NCBI GenBank assembly: GCA_016931365.1
Contig: JAFGEY010000235.1
Location: 1-33,397 of the forward strand
Direction: 5' to 3'
DNA length: 33,397 bases
DNA from: Anaerolineae bacterium
GTDB lineage: Bacteria > Chloroflexota > Anaerolineae > JAFGEY01
Positions within the stretch are counted from its first letter, which is position 1. Each line of letters opens with the position of its first letter. Below, in pieces: positions 7,741 through 15,574 of the stretch. The position numbers were made by a program, and so were the translations under genes. The notes under the pieces are model-generated. The model saw only the letters and a program-made list of their open reading frames with translations. It searched no databases and had not been told where the DNA came from.

Positions 7741-8888
7741 AACATCCAACGGATGGACAATTGCGCGCACTGCTCGATGGCGAGATCGATGCCGTCGAAC
7801 GCAAACGCATCGCAACGCACCTGGTTCGATGCAGCCGCTGTGCGCACCAACTCGAACACCTCCAGGCTCAAAACGAACGGGTCACAGCATGGCTCAGCCA
7901 CACCGATCCCTCATCGGCGCGACCGCCTGTCAGCGCACAGGCGGCGCGAAAACGTTTCGACACCTACCTTGAAAAAAAGGAGACCACGATGTTCAAGATC
8001 CTGTTTGCCAAACGATACCGCCCCGCGTGGGCCGCGCTGGCCCTGGTGCTGGCACTGGCAATAGCCTTCAGCTTTGCACCGGTGCGCACCCTGGCCGCCA
8101 ACCTGCTCGCGCTGTTTCGCGTGCAAAAGATCCAGTTCGTCCAGGTCGATCCGGCCAGCATCCCCGACGAAGACACGCTGGAGACCGCGCTGCGCGCTCT
8201 GGAAACGATGACGGAGGACGAGGTCGATCTCGAAATCAACGGCGGGTTGCGAGAGGTCGATTTGGCCGCTGCGCGCGCCCTGCCCGATTTCAAGACGCGC
8301 TTTCCTGCTGCGCTCTCCAGCGATCTGGTTGGCGAGCCACGAGTGACGGTCAGACCGGGCGTCCACGCCAAGATGCGGGTCGACCTGGAGCGTGTGCAAG
8401 ATTTGATGGTCGAACTGGGCTACGGCCGGGTCGACCTGCCCCAGTCGCTCGATGGGGCCGAAGTCAAGATCGACATGGGCACGCTCGTCGCGGCGATGTA
8501 CGGCGCGTGCGGCGAAGACGCGACCCGCGCCTCGTGCACCGCCCTTTTCCAGATGCCTGCGCCCGAACTCTCGGCGCCGGATGAACTGGACATAGACCGG
8601 CTGGGCCACACTTACTTGCAACTGCTCGGCCTCAGTGAAAGCGAAGCCGAACGGTTCAGCCAACGCGTTGACTGGATGACCACGCTCGTCGTGCCCATGC
8701 CGCAGATGTCGAACCTGAACTACCAGGATGTGTCGGTGGATGGCGTCAACGGCACGCTGATCGCTTCGCGCTACGGCAAAGGCGGCAACGAATATCTGCT
8801 CACCTGGATCAAGGACGGCATCGTCTATGCTTTGACCGGCGTCGGCGAGGCTGAAGAGACGATCAAGATCGCCAATTCGATGAAATAA
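7737..8888 (+). CDS. zf-HC2 anti-sigma factor, single-pass membrane protein
   Basis: 383 residues from the ATG at 7737-7739, which overlaps the sigma stop (ATGA) and follows GGAGGA. The zinc-binding anti-sigma domain is at residues 5-45, with HLVRCSRC (H28, C32, C35) matching HxxxCxxC. A transmembrane helix runs at about 96-114 (AALALVLALAIAFSF). Beyond it about 265 residues form an unrecognised extracytoplasmic sensor domain. It should hold the preceding sigma factor inactive until a signal arrives. One oddity is an in-frame ATG at 7989 (residue 85) with a strong AAAAAGGAG site ahead of it, which could yield a shorter protein without the zinc domain. The family and topology are clear; the signal is unknown. 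Confidence 0.9.
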   Translation: MKHPTDGQLRALLDGEIDAVERKRIATHLVRCSRCAHQLEHLQAQNERVTAWLSHTDPSSARPPVSAQAARKRFDTYLEKKETTMFKILFAKRYRPAWAALALVLALAIAFSFAPVRTLAANLLALFRVQKIQFVQVDPASIPDEDTLETALRALETMTEDEVDLEINGGLREVDLAAARALPDFKTRFPAALSSDLVGEPRVTVRPGVHAKMRVDLERVQDLMVELGYGRVDLPQSLDGAEVKIDMGTLVAAMYGACGEDATRASCTALFQMPAPELSAPDELDIDRLGHTYLQLLGLSESEAERFSQRVDWMTTLVVPMPQMSNLNYQDVSVDGVNGTLIASRYGKGGNEYLLTWIKDGIVYALTGVGEAEETIKIANSMK

Positions 8889-8899
8889 GGCATCACTGT

Positions 8900-8927
8900 G
8901 TAGGGGCGCACGGCTGTGCGCCCCTAC
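8900..8927. repeat. REP-like palindrome
   Basis: A perfect 12-bp inverted repeat, GTAGGGGCGCAC (8900-8911) and its complement (8916-8927), with a four-base loop. It lies between the anti-sigma gene and the next gene of the operon. Very similar palindromes are, from memory, spread through intergenic regions of Chloroflexota and cyanobacteria. It could also attenuate or stabilise the transcript; there is no U-tract. Confidence 0.85.
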
Positions 8928-8946
8928 GATCCGGAGGATTTCAAGG

Positions 8947-9924
8947 ATGATTTGGGTAAACAAACGGTGGGTAATAGCCCTTTTCGGAGTGTTGACGCTG
9001 GGCGTCGGCATCCTGGGCGCGTTTTTCGGCCCGGTCGAGTTGTACTGCTTTTATCTCTTTGAGGAGGGCGGGCCGTTTCACTATCCGGGATTCGGCTTTG
9101 GCTCGTTTATGTTTGGCAACATCGCCACGCAGATCATCGGCTATTACGTGATCGCCGCGCTGTTCATCCCCCTTGGCTACGGACATTTCGTCGGGCGCAG
9201 ATGGGCCAGGACACTGGCCCTGACCCTGCTGTGGAGTTGGATCGTCGTTGGCGTACCGTTGAGTATCGTCTTTTTATTTGTCCTGCTCACGGCCAAAGAC
9301 CTCTCGCTGGCCTGGGCACTCGTTGCCCTCGCACTGACGGTCTCAGGCTACCTGATCTTGCCCTGGCTGCTGATCCGCTTTTACGACAGCCGCGGCGTGC
9401 GCGCCGCTTTCGAAGTGCGCGATCCCAACTCCGGCCGGCTCGATCAATGCCCGCTGCCGATCCTGGTCTTGAGTTTCTTGTACACGCTGTACATCGTCTG
9501 CCTGCACGTGCCGCTCTTTTTCCGGGGCATTTTTCCCTTCTTTGGCACTTTTTTGTTCGATCTCGACGGCATTCTGGGCCTGACCCTGTCCATGTTTGTT
9601 CTCGCTCTACTCGTGTGGGGCACCTTGCGCCGTCGACACTGGGCGTGGTGGGGCGCGCTGATCTACCTGGGGTTGTCCATCGTGTCGATCTCGATCACGC
9701 TGGTCGGAATGGATTACCCTGACCTCCTCGACCGCCTTGCTTTTCCCCCCGCCGAAGTGGATGTGCTGCGCGGGCTGCCGGTTCAAGGCCTTTATCTTGT
9801 CCCGCTGATCGGCCTGCCCTTGGCGATGACCCTCGGCGCCGTCGTCCTGGCGAGAAAACATTTCGATTTCAAGCGGGTGCGGCACGCTGAACGCCCGCCA
9901 AACACAGAACCGGTGAGACAATGA
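8947..9924 (+). CDS. polytopic membrane protein, unknown function
   Basis: 325 residues with about eight hydrophobic segments, starting MIWVNKRWVIALFGVLTLGV and including clear helices near residues 10-28, 58-78, 88-112, 120-142, 170-195, 205-225, 232-252 and 282-302. The loops are short, apart from one after the fifth helix region containing RFYDSRGVRAAFEVRDPNSGRLDQCPLP. I do not recognise a family. GGAGG precedes the start and the end overlaps the ABC ATPase start as ATGA, so it is co-translated with the transporter. It may be an accessory or sensor subunit of that ABC system; this is inference from position only. Confidence 0.75.
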   Translation: MIWVNKRWVIALFGVLTLGVGILGAFFGPVELYCFYLFEEGGPFHYPGFGFGSFMFGNIATQIIGYYVIAALFIPLGYGHFVGRRWARTLALTLLWSWIVVGVPLSIVFLFVLLTAKDLSLAWALVALALTVSGYLILPWLLIRFYDSRGVRAAFEVRDPNSGRLDQCPLPILVLSFLYTLYIVCLHVPLFFRGIFPFFGTFLFDLDGILGLTLSMFVLALLVWGTLRRRHWAWWGALIYLGLSIVSISITLVGMDYPDLLDRLAFPPAEVDVLRGLPVQGLYLVPLIGLPLAMTLGAVVLARKHFDFKRVRHAERPPNTEPVRQ

Positions 9925-10883
9925 CGCCAACGATACAAGTTCGTCACTTGCGCAAAGTTTTCGGCGACAAGGTCGCCGTCGCCGATCTGAGCCTGACCGT
10001 CGAGCGGGGCGAGGTATTTGGCTTTTTGGGGCCTAACGGTGCGGGCAAGACCACATCGATCAAGATGCTGCTCGCACTGATCGAATCGACCTCGGGCGAA
10101 GCGCAGATTTTGGGCCTGCCGCCCGGCGATCCGCGCGCACGGCGCAAGGTGGGCTTTTTGCCGGAACACTTTCGTTTTCACGACTGGCTCAAGGCGGGCG
10201 AGTTCCTGCAACTCCACGCCGACCTGTACAAAATGCCCCGTGACGTGTCCCAAAAACGGATTCCCGAACTGCTCAAGCTGGTCGGCTTGCAAGATCACGC
10301 CGGAAAAAAGCTGCGCACCTATTCCAAGGGCATGCTCCAGCGGGTCGGGCTGGCTCAAGCCTTGCTCAATGAGCCGGAACTGGTCTTTCTCGACGAACCC
10401 ACTTCCGGCCTCGACCCGCTGGGCCGCCGGCTGGTGCGCGACATTATGGGCGACCTGCGCGAGCGGGGCGCCACCATCTTTTTGAACTCGCATCTTTTGA
10501 GCGAGGTCGAGATCACCTGCGACCGGGTGGCCTTTATCAGCCACGGCGAGGTGATCCAGACCCGCACGCTGCGCGGGGCGGCAGCGATCAAAGGGGAATT
10601 GAGTGTGCAGATTCGCGCCCGCCCGCACTCATCTCTGCAAGAAAACGGTCGCTGGGAAGCGGTGGTCGGCGGGCTGGCACAGTGGGGGCAAAACGTCCGC
10701 GTGGAAGGCGGCACATCCGGCGACGTACAGCAAATTTCACTCACCCTGCCCGGCGAGGCCGATCTGCCGCAGGTCACCCGCTACCTGGTCGAAAACGAGA
10801 TCGACGTGTACGCCGTTTCGCCGCAAAAACTGTCGCTGGAAGACCTGTTTATGCAACTTGTCGGTACAGAGGAATCACTATGA
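9921..10883 (+). CDS. ABC transporter ATP-binding protein
   Basis: 320 residues, of the ABC-2 type ATPases. Walker A GPNGAGKTT is at residues 37-45, the signature YSKGMLQRV at 134-142 (KG in place of GG), Walker B ELVFLDEP at 153-160 with the following TSGLDP D-loop, and the switch histidine at 191 (NSHLL). A C-terminal domain of about 100 residues after the ATPase core is typical of this subfamily. It overlaps the preceding membrane-protein gene and the following permease gene by four bases each. It energises the permease at the inner face of the membrane; substrate unknown, with drugs, lipids or peptides all possible. Confidence 0.95.
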   Translation: MTPTIQVRHLRKVFGDKVAVADLSLTVERGEVFGFLGPNGAGKTTSIKMLLALIESTSGEAQILGLPPGDPRARRKVGFLPEHFRFHDWLKAGEFLQLHADLYKMPRDVSQKRIPELLKLVGLQDHAGKKLRTYSKGMLQRVGLAQALLNEPELVFLDEPTSGLDPLGRRLVRDIMGDLRERGATIFLNSHLLSEVEITCDRVAFISHGEVIQTRTLRGAAAIKGELSVQIRARPHSSLQENGRWEAVVGGLAQWGQNVRVEGGTSGDVQQISLTLPGEADLPQVTRYLVENEIDVYAVSPQKLSLEDLFMQLVGTEESL

Positions 10884-11728
10884 CGCAACCCGGCATCTGG
10901 ATCATTGCTCGACTGACTTTCAAAGAGGCGGTGCGCCGCAAGATCGTACTTTGCGCGCTGCTGTTGGGGCTGGTTTTTCTCGGCGTGTACGGCGCGGGGC
11001 TGTACTTCACCCACCATGATATGATGCGCGCCACGCGCCCGCCCAGTGCGATGATCCGCAACCAGATGTACAATTTTCTCATGTTGAGCGGGCTGTACGT
11101 GGTCAATTTCCTGCTCGTGGTAATGGCCGTACTCACCTCGATCGATACCGTCGCCGGCGAGATTGCCAGCGGCACGATCCACGCGCTGGCGGCCAAGCCG
11201 ATCCGCCGCTGGGAGATTTTGCTCGGCAAATGGCTGGGCTTTGCGGCAATGCTCACCCTTTACCTGCTGTTGATGGCCGGCGGCGTGTTCTTGCTGGTCT
11301 GGAAACTCACCGGCTATCGTCCGCCCAACATCGAGCGCGGGCTGGCCTTGCTCTGGCTGAACGGCATCCTGATGCTCAACTTGAGCCTGCTCGGCGGCAC
11401 GCGGCTTTCCACGCTGGCCAATGGCGTGCTCGCCTTTGCCGCCTATGGCGTGGCCTTTGTCGGCGGGTGGATCGAGCAGATCGGTGCCTTTCTCAACAGT
11501 CCGGCAGCGATCAATGTGGGCATTGTTTCCAGCTTGCTGATCCCCAGCGAGACGCTGTGGAAGCGCGCCGCCTATGAAATGCGCTCCCTCGTTGTCGACG
11601 CGATTGGGTTTTCTCCCTTTACCTCCAGCGGGTCGGTGCCCAGCACGTTGATGCTTGGCTACGCGGTCTTTTACACCCTCCTCGCCCTCGGTCTGGCCGT
11701 GTGGTCGTTCAACCGGCGCGATCTTTGA
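10880..11728 (+). CDS. ABC-2 family transporter permease
   Basis: 282 residues from the ATG at 10880-10882, which overlaps the ATPase stop (ATGA) and follows AGAGGAAT. An N-terminal cytoplasmic stretch with RLTFKEAVRRKIV leads into about six transmembrane helices. The segment ASGTIHALAAKPIRRWEILLGKWLG is the typical ABC-2 permease coupling region, in which the ATPase touches the loop. Last gene of the sigma-led operon. No terminator is evident right after it. It would form the export channel with the preceding ATPase. Confidence 0.92.
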   Translation: MTQPGIWIIARLTFKEAVRRKIVLCALLLGLVFLGVYGAGLYFTHHDMMRATRPPSAMIRNQMYNFLMLSGLYVVNFLLVVMAVLTSIDTVAGEIASGTIHALAAKPIRRWEILLGKWLGFAAMLTLYLLLMAGGVFLLVWKLTGYRPPNIERGLALLWLNGILMLNLSLLGGTRLSTLANGVLAFAAYGVAFVGGWIEQIGAFLNSPAAINVGIVSSLLIPSETLWKRAAYEMRSLVVDAIGFSPFTSSGSVPSTLMLGYAVFYTLLALGLAVWSFNRRDL

Positions 11729-11985
11729 TCTATTTTGAAAATCGTCGTCGGTAGGAGGGCGACCACACTCTACTTTTTCTTCACGCCGGATGCCAGGGTA
11801 CCGCCCGAAGAACAGCTTGTCGATCAGGTGAGCGGGGTTGGGGCGCCACACCGGCCGGACGGCGCGTGGAGCCAACCGCAAAGGGCATGGCTTCAACCGT
11901 ACTATAGTATGTGTGGCAAACATCGGGTCCCGGGGTTGCTCAAACTTGTGGACAGGTTGAGCAAACAACCGGATCAGGCCTTCTG
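11729..11985. other. intergenic stretch, no gene recognised
   Basis: No coding region is supported here. Visible structures are a ten-base palindrome tactatagta near 11901 and an inverted repeat TTGCTCAA (11936-11943) / TTGAGCAA (11957-11964) with a 13-base loop. Their roles are unknown. Confidence 0.5.
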
Positions 11986-12222
11986 ATGAATTGTATACAT
12001 TATTCTTTAGCATCGAATAGCTGGCAAGGTTATGAAAACACAGCAGAATCGACCTTCAAGATACGCCCCCTCACTCCAGCGGATAGAGACCGAGCCTCCA
12101 AATTGATCGCCCAACGCTGGGGATTCGACATCGTGATCGTCCACGACACACGCTACACGCCATCCAACCTGCCGGGCTTCGTCGCCTTTCAGCAAGATAA
12201 ATGGCTGGGAATGGCATTCTGA
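11986..12222 (+). pseudogene. GNAT acetyltransferase remnant (N-terminal part only)
   Basis: The frame from the ATG at 11986 contains FKIRPLTPADRDRASKLIAQRWG, followed by VIVHDTRYTPSNLPGFVA and WLGMAF, the first strands and helix of a GNAT N-acetyltransferase. It then stops. GNAT proteins run to about 150 residues and need a later acetyl-CoA binding loop ((R/Q)xxGxG/A), which is absent in all frames up to the terminator at 12296. The upstream codons do not look like a normal N-terminus and there is no ribosome site. I read it as a decayed gene. Confidence 0.6.
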
Positions 12223-12295
12223 TGACGCGAGCGAGGAAACAGGCTGCGAACGCCATCCAAGAATCGAATTGACACTATTGCAAGGAACAGTACCC

Positions 12296-12335
12296 GTAAA
12301 AACGCCCCCGATTCTTGAAGAACCGGGAGCGCGTT
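12296..12335 (-). terminator. rho-independent terminator, probably bidirectional
   Basis: On the minus strand the stem CCCGGTTC/GAATCGGG (12307-12327, five-base loop, one G-U pair) is followed by GGCG and TTTTT (12298-12302). It directly follows the stop of the Ldh2-family gene and so ends the sugar locus. Read on the plus strand the same hairpin is followed by TTTT. Confidence 0.8.
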
Positions 12336-13367
12336 TTACCATGCCACCTGTACCGACGCTGCCGCCTCAGTCAAGTCGGCCCAGGTTTTTTCTGGCAGTG
12401 GAATGCCCTCGCGCTCACGCTGCGCCTTGCTGCGCCACTCCGGCTCGCCGGGCAGGAGAATTTCGTCCACGCCGGGCGCGCGCGGCGTCGCTTTGATTTG
12501 CTGCGCGAACTCGCCGACCATCCGCCGGTACTCGTCCAGCCCCTGAAAAGCCTCGATGCGGACAACGACGAGCATCGTGCCCTGCTCACGCCCAACGCCA
12601 GGCAGCAAGGCCGGCCCCGCGCCGCTCAAGCCGCCGGCCAGCAGCTCGACGAACACGCTCATCGCATAGCCCTTGTGCCCGAAAAAGGGCAGCATCACCC
12701 CGCCATCATACACGTCGCGGGGATCGGTGGTCGGCCGGCCGTGCTTGTCCAGCAGCCAGCCTTCGGGAATTGGTTGGCCTTTGTCGATGGCGACCTGAAG
12801 CTTGCCATGCGCGACGGCCGATGTAGCGTAATCGAGGAACACCGGCCGGCCATCCGGCGGGCCGGGCACCGCCCAGGCGACCGGGTTGGTGCCCAGCGCC
12901 CGCCCATTCCCGCCAAAGGGGGCGACGATCCCCCCTTTCGACGGCCCGTTGCACAGCATCAAGCCCAGCATCCCCTGCTCGGCCGCCCAAACCACGTACT
13001 CGCCCAGCCGCCCGACGTGGCCGCAGTGACGCAGCGTGACCATGGCGATATCGTGCTGTTTCGCCTTGTCGACGGCAAGCCGCATCCCTTCCAGCGCCCC
13101 CACCTGGCCGAACGCATTGTCGCAGTCGAGGATGGCCGTCGTCGCCGACGCGCGCTCGACGCGGATTTCGGCGCGCGGATTGGTCTGCCCCTCGCGCACG
13201 GCGCGCAGGTACCACGGCACGCGCAGCACGCCATGCGAGTCGTGGCCGGTCAGGTGGGCCTCGACCAAGGACTCGGCGACACGCTGCGCGACGGCCTCCG
13301 GCACGCCGGCGGCGCAAAAGACGTGAAAAATGCGATTGCATAGTTCTACTGATTCAACGATAATCAT
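12336..13367 (-). CDS. Ldh2/malate-type NAD(P)-dependent 2-hydroxyacid dehydrogenase
   Basis: 343 residues, typical of the Ldh2 family (YiaK, ComC, type-2 malate/lactate dehydrogenases), which interconvert 2-hydroxy and 2-oxo acids or reduce ketimines. The conserved HDSHGVLRVPWYL segment near residue 42 holds the catalytic histidine. Others are the HCGHVGRLGEYV stretch, TNPVAWAVP, LDYATSAVAHGK and FFGHKGYAMS. GAGG sits eight bases before the ATG. The gene follows the P-loop kinase by 16 bases and ends at a terminator, making it the last gene of the sugar locus. It may oxidise or reduce an acid formed late in the pathway. The exact substrate cannot be read from sequence. Confidence 0.92.
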   Translation of the reverse strand: MIIVESVELCNRIFHVFCAAGVPEAVAQRVAESLVEAHLTGHDSHGVLRVPWYLRAVREGQTNPRAEIRVERASATTAILDCDNAFGQVGALEGMRLAVDKAKQHDIAMVTLRHCGHVGRLGEYVVWAAEQGMLGLMLCNGPSKGGIVAPFGGNGRALGTNPVAWAVPGPPDGRPVFLDYATSAVAHGKLQVAIDKGQPIPEGWLLDKHGRPTTDPRDVYDGGVMLPFFGHKGYAMSVFVELLAGGLSGAGPALLPGVGREQGTMLVVVRIEAFQGLDEYRRMVGEFAQQIKATPRAPGVDEILLPGEPEWRSKAQREREGIPLPEKTWADLTEAAASVQVAW

Positions 13368-13383
13368 TCTGATACCTCTTTCA

Positions 13384-14010
13384 TCATTTTCCCGTCGACT
13401 TGCCTGTCAGTGCTGAAACACACAGATCGGCAACACCTCGAACCGAGTGATCAGAAATGACGTTAATCACAGTAGCACTGCATTGTGCTGCGGATTTTAA
13501 CATCAACTCGTTATATCGGCTACTCCGTCGCAGAAAGTTATTGATCAATGTCTCCTCATCTGCGGCTCCGCGGTAGAAATCAGGGCGAGAGCGGATTCGC
13601 GATTCAAGCAATAGATCGTCGCAAGTGAGCCAAATAGCCCCGGTCGCTGTGAATCCGGCCGCTATCACCTGTTCCGGCCACAGCGCATATCCTTCTATCA
13701 CAAGGGAATCACTCCAGGTGGAATGAGCTCTAATGATCTTGTCGAGTGCAGGCCACATCCGTTTATGCGATTCCGCGTCATAATCAAGGAGTAGGTCGAC
13801 GGATGTTTGGGTAAAATACTCGCGCCAGTCCATACCGTCCATCGGATCGATTTTATTGCGGGATAGAGTGCTGTAAACGGAACTGACTGCTTTCCCGATA
13901 TCGTCCGTAGAAATGCAGCCGTATTCGTATCGAGCCGCAATGCACCGTGCCACTGCCGACTTGCCCACACACGGCGCACCTCCAATGAGTACAACTTGGG
14001 GAATTGTCAT
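13384..14010 (-). CDS. P-loop kinase-like NTPase (AAA_33/2-phosphoglycerate kinase type)
   Basis: 208 residues from the ATG at 14008-14010 (MTIPQVVLIGG). The open frame extends to 14091, but that extension crosses a REP-like palindrome and lacks a ribosome site. Walker A is GGAPCVGKS at residues 10-18. CISTDDIGK follows at about 33, then a helical region and SLVIEGYALWPE, a pattern seen in small-molecule kinases related to 2-phosphoglycerate kinase and zeta-type enzymes. Base composition is visibly more AT-rich than the flanking genes, so it may be a later arrival. It could phosphorylate an acid in this pathway, but the link is positional only. Confidence 0.75.
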   Translation of the reverse strand: MTIPQVVLIGGAPCVGKSAVARCIAARYEYGCISTDDIGKAVSSVYSTLSRNKIDPMDGMDWREYFTQTSVDLLLDYDAESHKRMWPALDKIIRAHSTWSDSLVIEGYALWPEQVIAAGFTATGAIWLTCDDLLLESRIRSRPDFYRGAADEETLINNFLRRSSRYNELMLKSAAQCSATVINVISDHSVRGVADLCVSALTGKSTGK

Positions 14011-14049
14011 GTTATCCAACCTAATGGAGACCATCGGCATAAGAGAAAC

Positions 14050-14078
14050 GTAGAGACGCCCTGCCAGGGCGTCTCTAC
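14050..14078. repeat. REP-like palindrome
   Basis: GTAGAGACGCCC (14050-14061) and its complement (14067-14078) form a perfect 12-bp stem with loop TGCCA. It lies between the isomerase-like gene and the kinase. This resembles a palindrome family that I recall from cyanobacteria and Chloroflexota. Confidence 0.85.
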
Positions 14079-14090
14079 AAAAGACCGCCA

Positions 14091-15518
14091 TTAGCTATGT
14101 CGATACAAATCCCAGCCCAGGTAGGTCTCGATCGCCTCTTCCAGCACCCTGGCAACGTGATCGCGAGTCACGGCGACGTGATGCTCAAAGCCGTTTTTGC
14201 ACAGATAATCGAGCAGCAGTTGCAGCCCTTCCACCCGGCACACCGCCGATCCGCCCTGAAAGTTGCCCACCGGGTCGTCGGTCATTTCGCCCTGGCCCAG
14301 GTAGGCCTTGATCTCACCGTTGGGATCGTCGGTCGAGACGCGGAAAAAGGTCATCGGCCCGGCGGTGGCCTGCCCCTTGATCGCGCCAAAGCAGCGGTCG
14401 GGGCCGAGCGACGCGCCGAGGATGTCCAGGTTGCCGACCTCGACCTCTCTTGCCACAAACGTCTTGGGAAAGTTGCTGCAATGGGTGTTGATGCACATAT
14501 CGCGGTCGTCGCCGTAGTTGTTGTTCCAGTCCTGGAACGACGGCGGGTTGCCGGAGGCGAGCAGCAGGGCATACATCGACACCGCGCCGGCCACATCGAC
14601 CTCGCACGCGCTGGGCAGCAGGCGGTCGCCCATCATGGCCATCGACAGGCAGGTGGCGCAGCCGTAATTTTTCTGGATCGAGTCCCAGCACTCGATCGCG
14701 CTGGCGTCGCACTCGTTTTGGTCCATCCAGCGGTCGATCGTCACCGAGAGCTTGGCCTGCTTGAGCATGTTGGCCTCAGCGATGCCCGCCGGAATCGCGC
14801 CGTAGCTCTTGACCTCGGCCAGCTTGGCCTGCACGTCGGGGTCGTCGTCCTGGAGCGACTGCGCGCCGAAAATGATCTCCGACAGGTCGACGGGGACGAT
14901 AGTGATCCCCGCCGCCTGGAGCAGCTTTTCGCTGTAGCGCACCGTCTGGAACGCCGCCGGCCGCGCGCCGATCTGGCCGATGCGCGCGTTGCGCAGCCCT
15001 TTGACCACCCGGCAGACGCGCATAAAAAAGTCGAGGTCGCGGCGAAACTCGACGCTGTCGATGGGATAGGTATGATACGTGGTGTTGGTAAAGGGGATGC
15101 CGTACTGGTACAGGTTGTTGCACACCGACAGCTTGCCGCAGAACGCATCGCGCCGTTCTGAAATGGACAGTTTGTCCACCTCGTCGTCGCAGGCCTGCAC
15201 CAATACCGGCACGTCGAGCCGGGCCAGTTCCAGCGTCTGGACAATGCCCAGTTCGTCGCCAAAGTTGGGCAGCACGACGATCACGCCGTCGATCCGCTCG
15301 GCGTTCTCCTTGAACAGCGCGGCGCAGAGCTTGGCGTGCTCGCGCGTCTCGATCGCCCCGCAGGGCGTCGCCGCTTCCGGGGTGATCACGTACTCGAAAC
15401 CCATCTCGTCCATGATTCCGAGCAGCCTGGCGCGCACATCGACGGCCAACTCGGCGTTGAAAAAGCCGCGCGTGCCGACAATCAGGCCAAAGCAAGGGGA
15501 TTTGTGCATGATTCGCAT
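14091..15518 (-). CDS. L-fucose/L-arabinose isomerase-family protein
   Basis: 475 residues. Family members convert aldoses to ketoses using a divalent metal in the cytoplasm. Visible features are the N-terminal GLIVGTRGFFNAELA, IDGVIVVLPNFGDELG near residue 80, GQIGARPAAFQTVRYSEKLL near 185, CEVDVAGAVSMYALLLASG with the likely metal-binding glutamate, DWNNNYGDD, NTHCSNFPKTF, and GGSAVCRVEGLQLLLDYLCKNGFEHHVAVTRDH near the C-terminus. AGGAG lies nine bases before the ATG. The flanking DUF4038 enzyme and kinases support use on a pentose, deoxyhexose or branched sugar. Which sugar is unknown. Confidence 0.88.
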   Translation of the reverse strand: MRIMHKSPCFGLIVGTRGFFNAELAVDVRARLLGIMDEMGFEYVITPEAATPCGAIETREHAKLCAALFKENAERIDGVIVVLPNFGDELGIVQTLELARLDVPVLVQACDDEVDKLSISERRDAFCGKLSVCNNLYQYGIPFTNTTYHTYPIDSVEFRRDLDFFMRVCRVVKGLRNARIGQIGARPAAFQTVRYSEKLLQAAGITIVPVDLSEIIFGAQSLQDDDPDVQAKLAEVKSYGAIPAGIAEANMLKQAKLSVTIDRWMDQNECDASAIECWDSIQKNYGCATCLSMAMMGDRLLPSACEVDVAGAVSMYALLLASGNPPSFQDWNNNYGDDRDMCINTHCSNFPKTFVAREVEVGNLDILGASLGPDRCFGAIKGQATAGPMTFFRVSTDDPNGEIKAYLGQGEMTDDPVGNFQGGSAVCRVEGLQLLLDYLCKNGFEHHVAVTRDHVARVLEEAIETYLGWDLYRHS

Positions 15519-15574
15519 TTTCGATCGCTCCTTTTAGAAAATAGGAAACAAGGGATAAGCAAAAATTTTGATGA

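Noticed and set aside
14011..14091. Upstream extension of the P-loop kinase with its ATG overlapping the isomerase stop (TAATG).
   Set aside because: The extension reads through a REP-like palindrome and has no ribosome site; the protein begins naturally at MTIPQVVLIGG.
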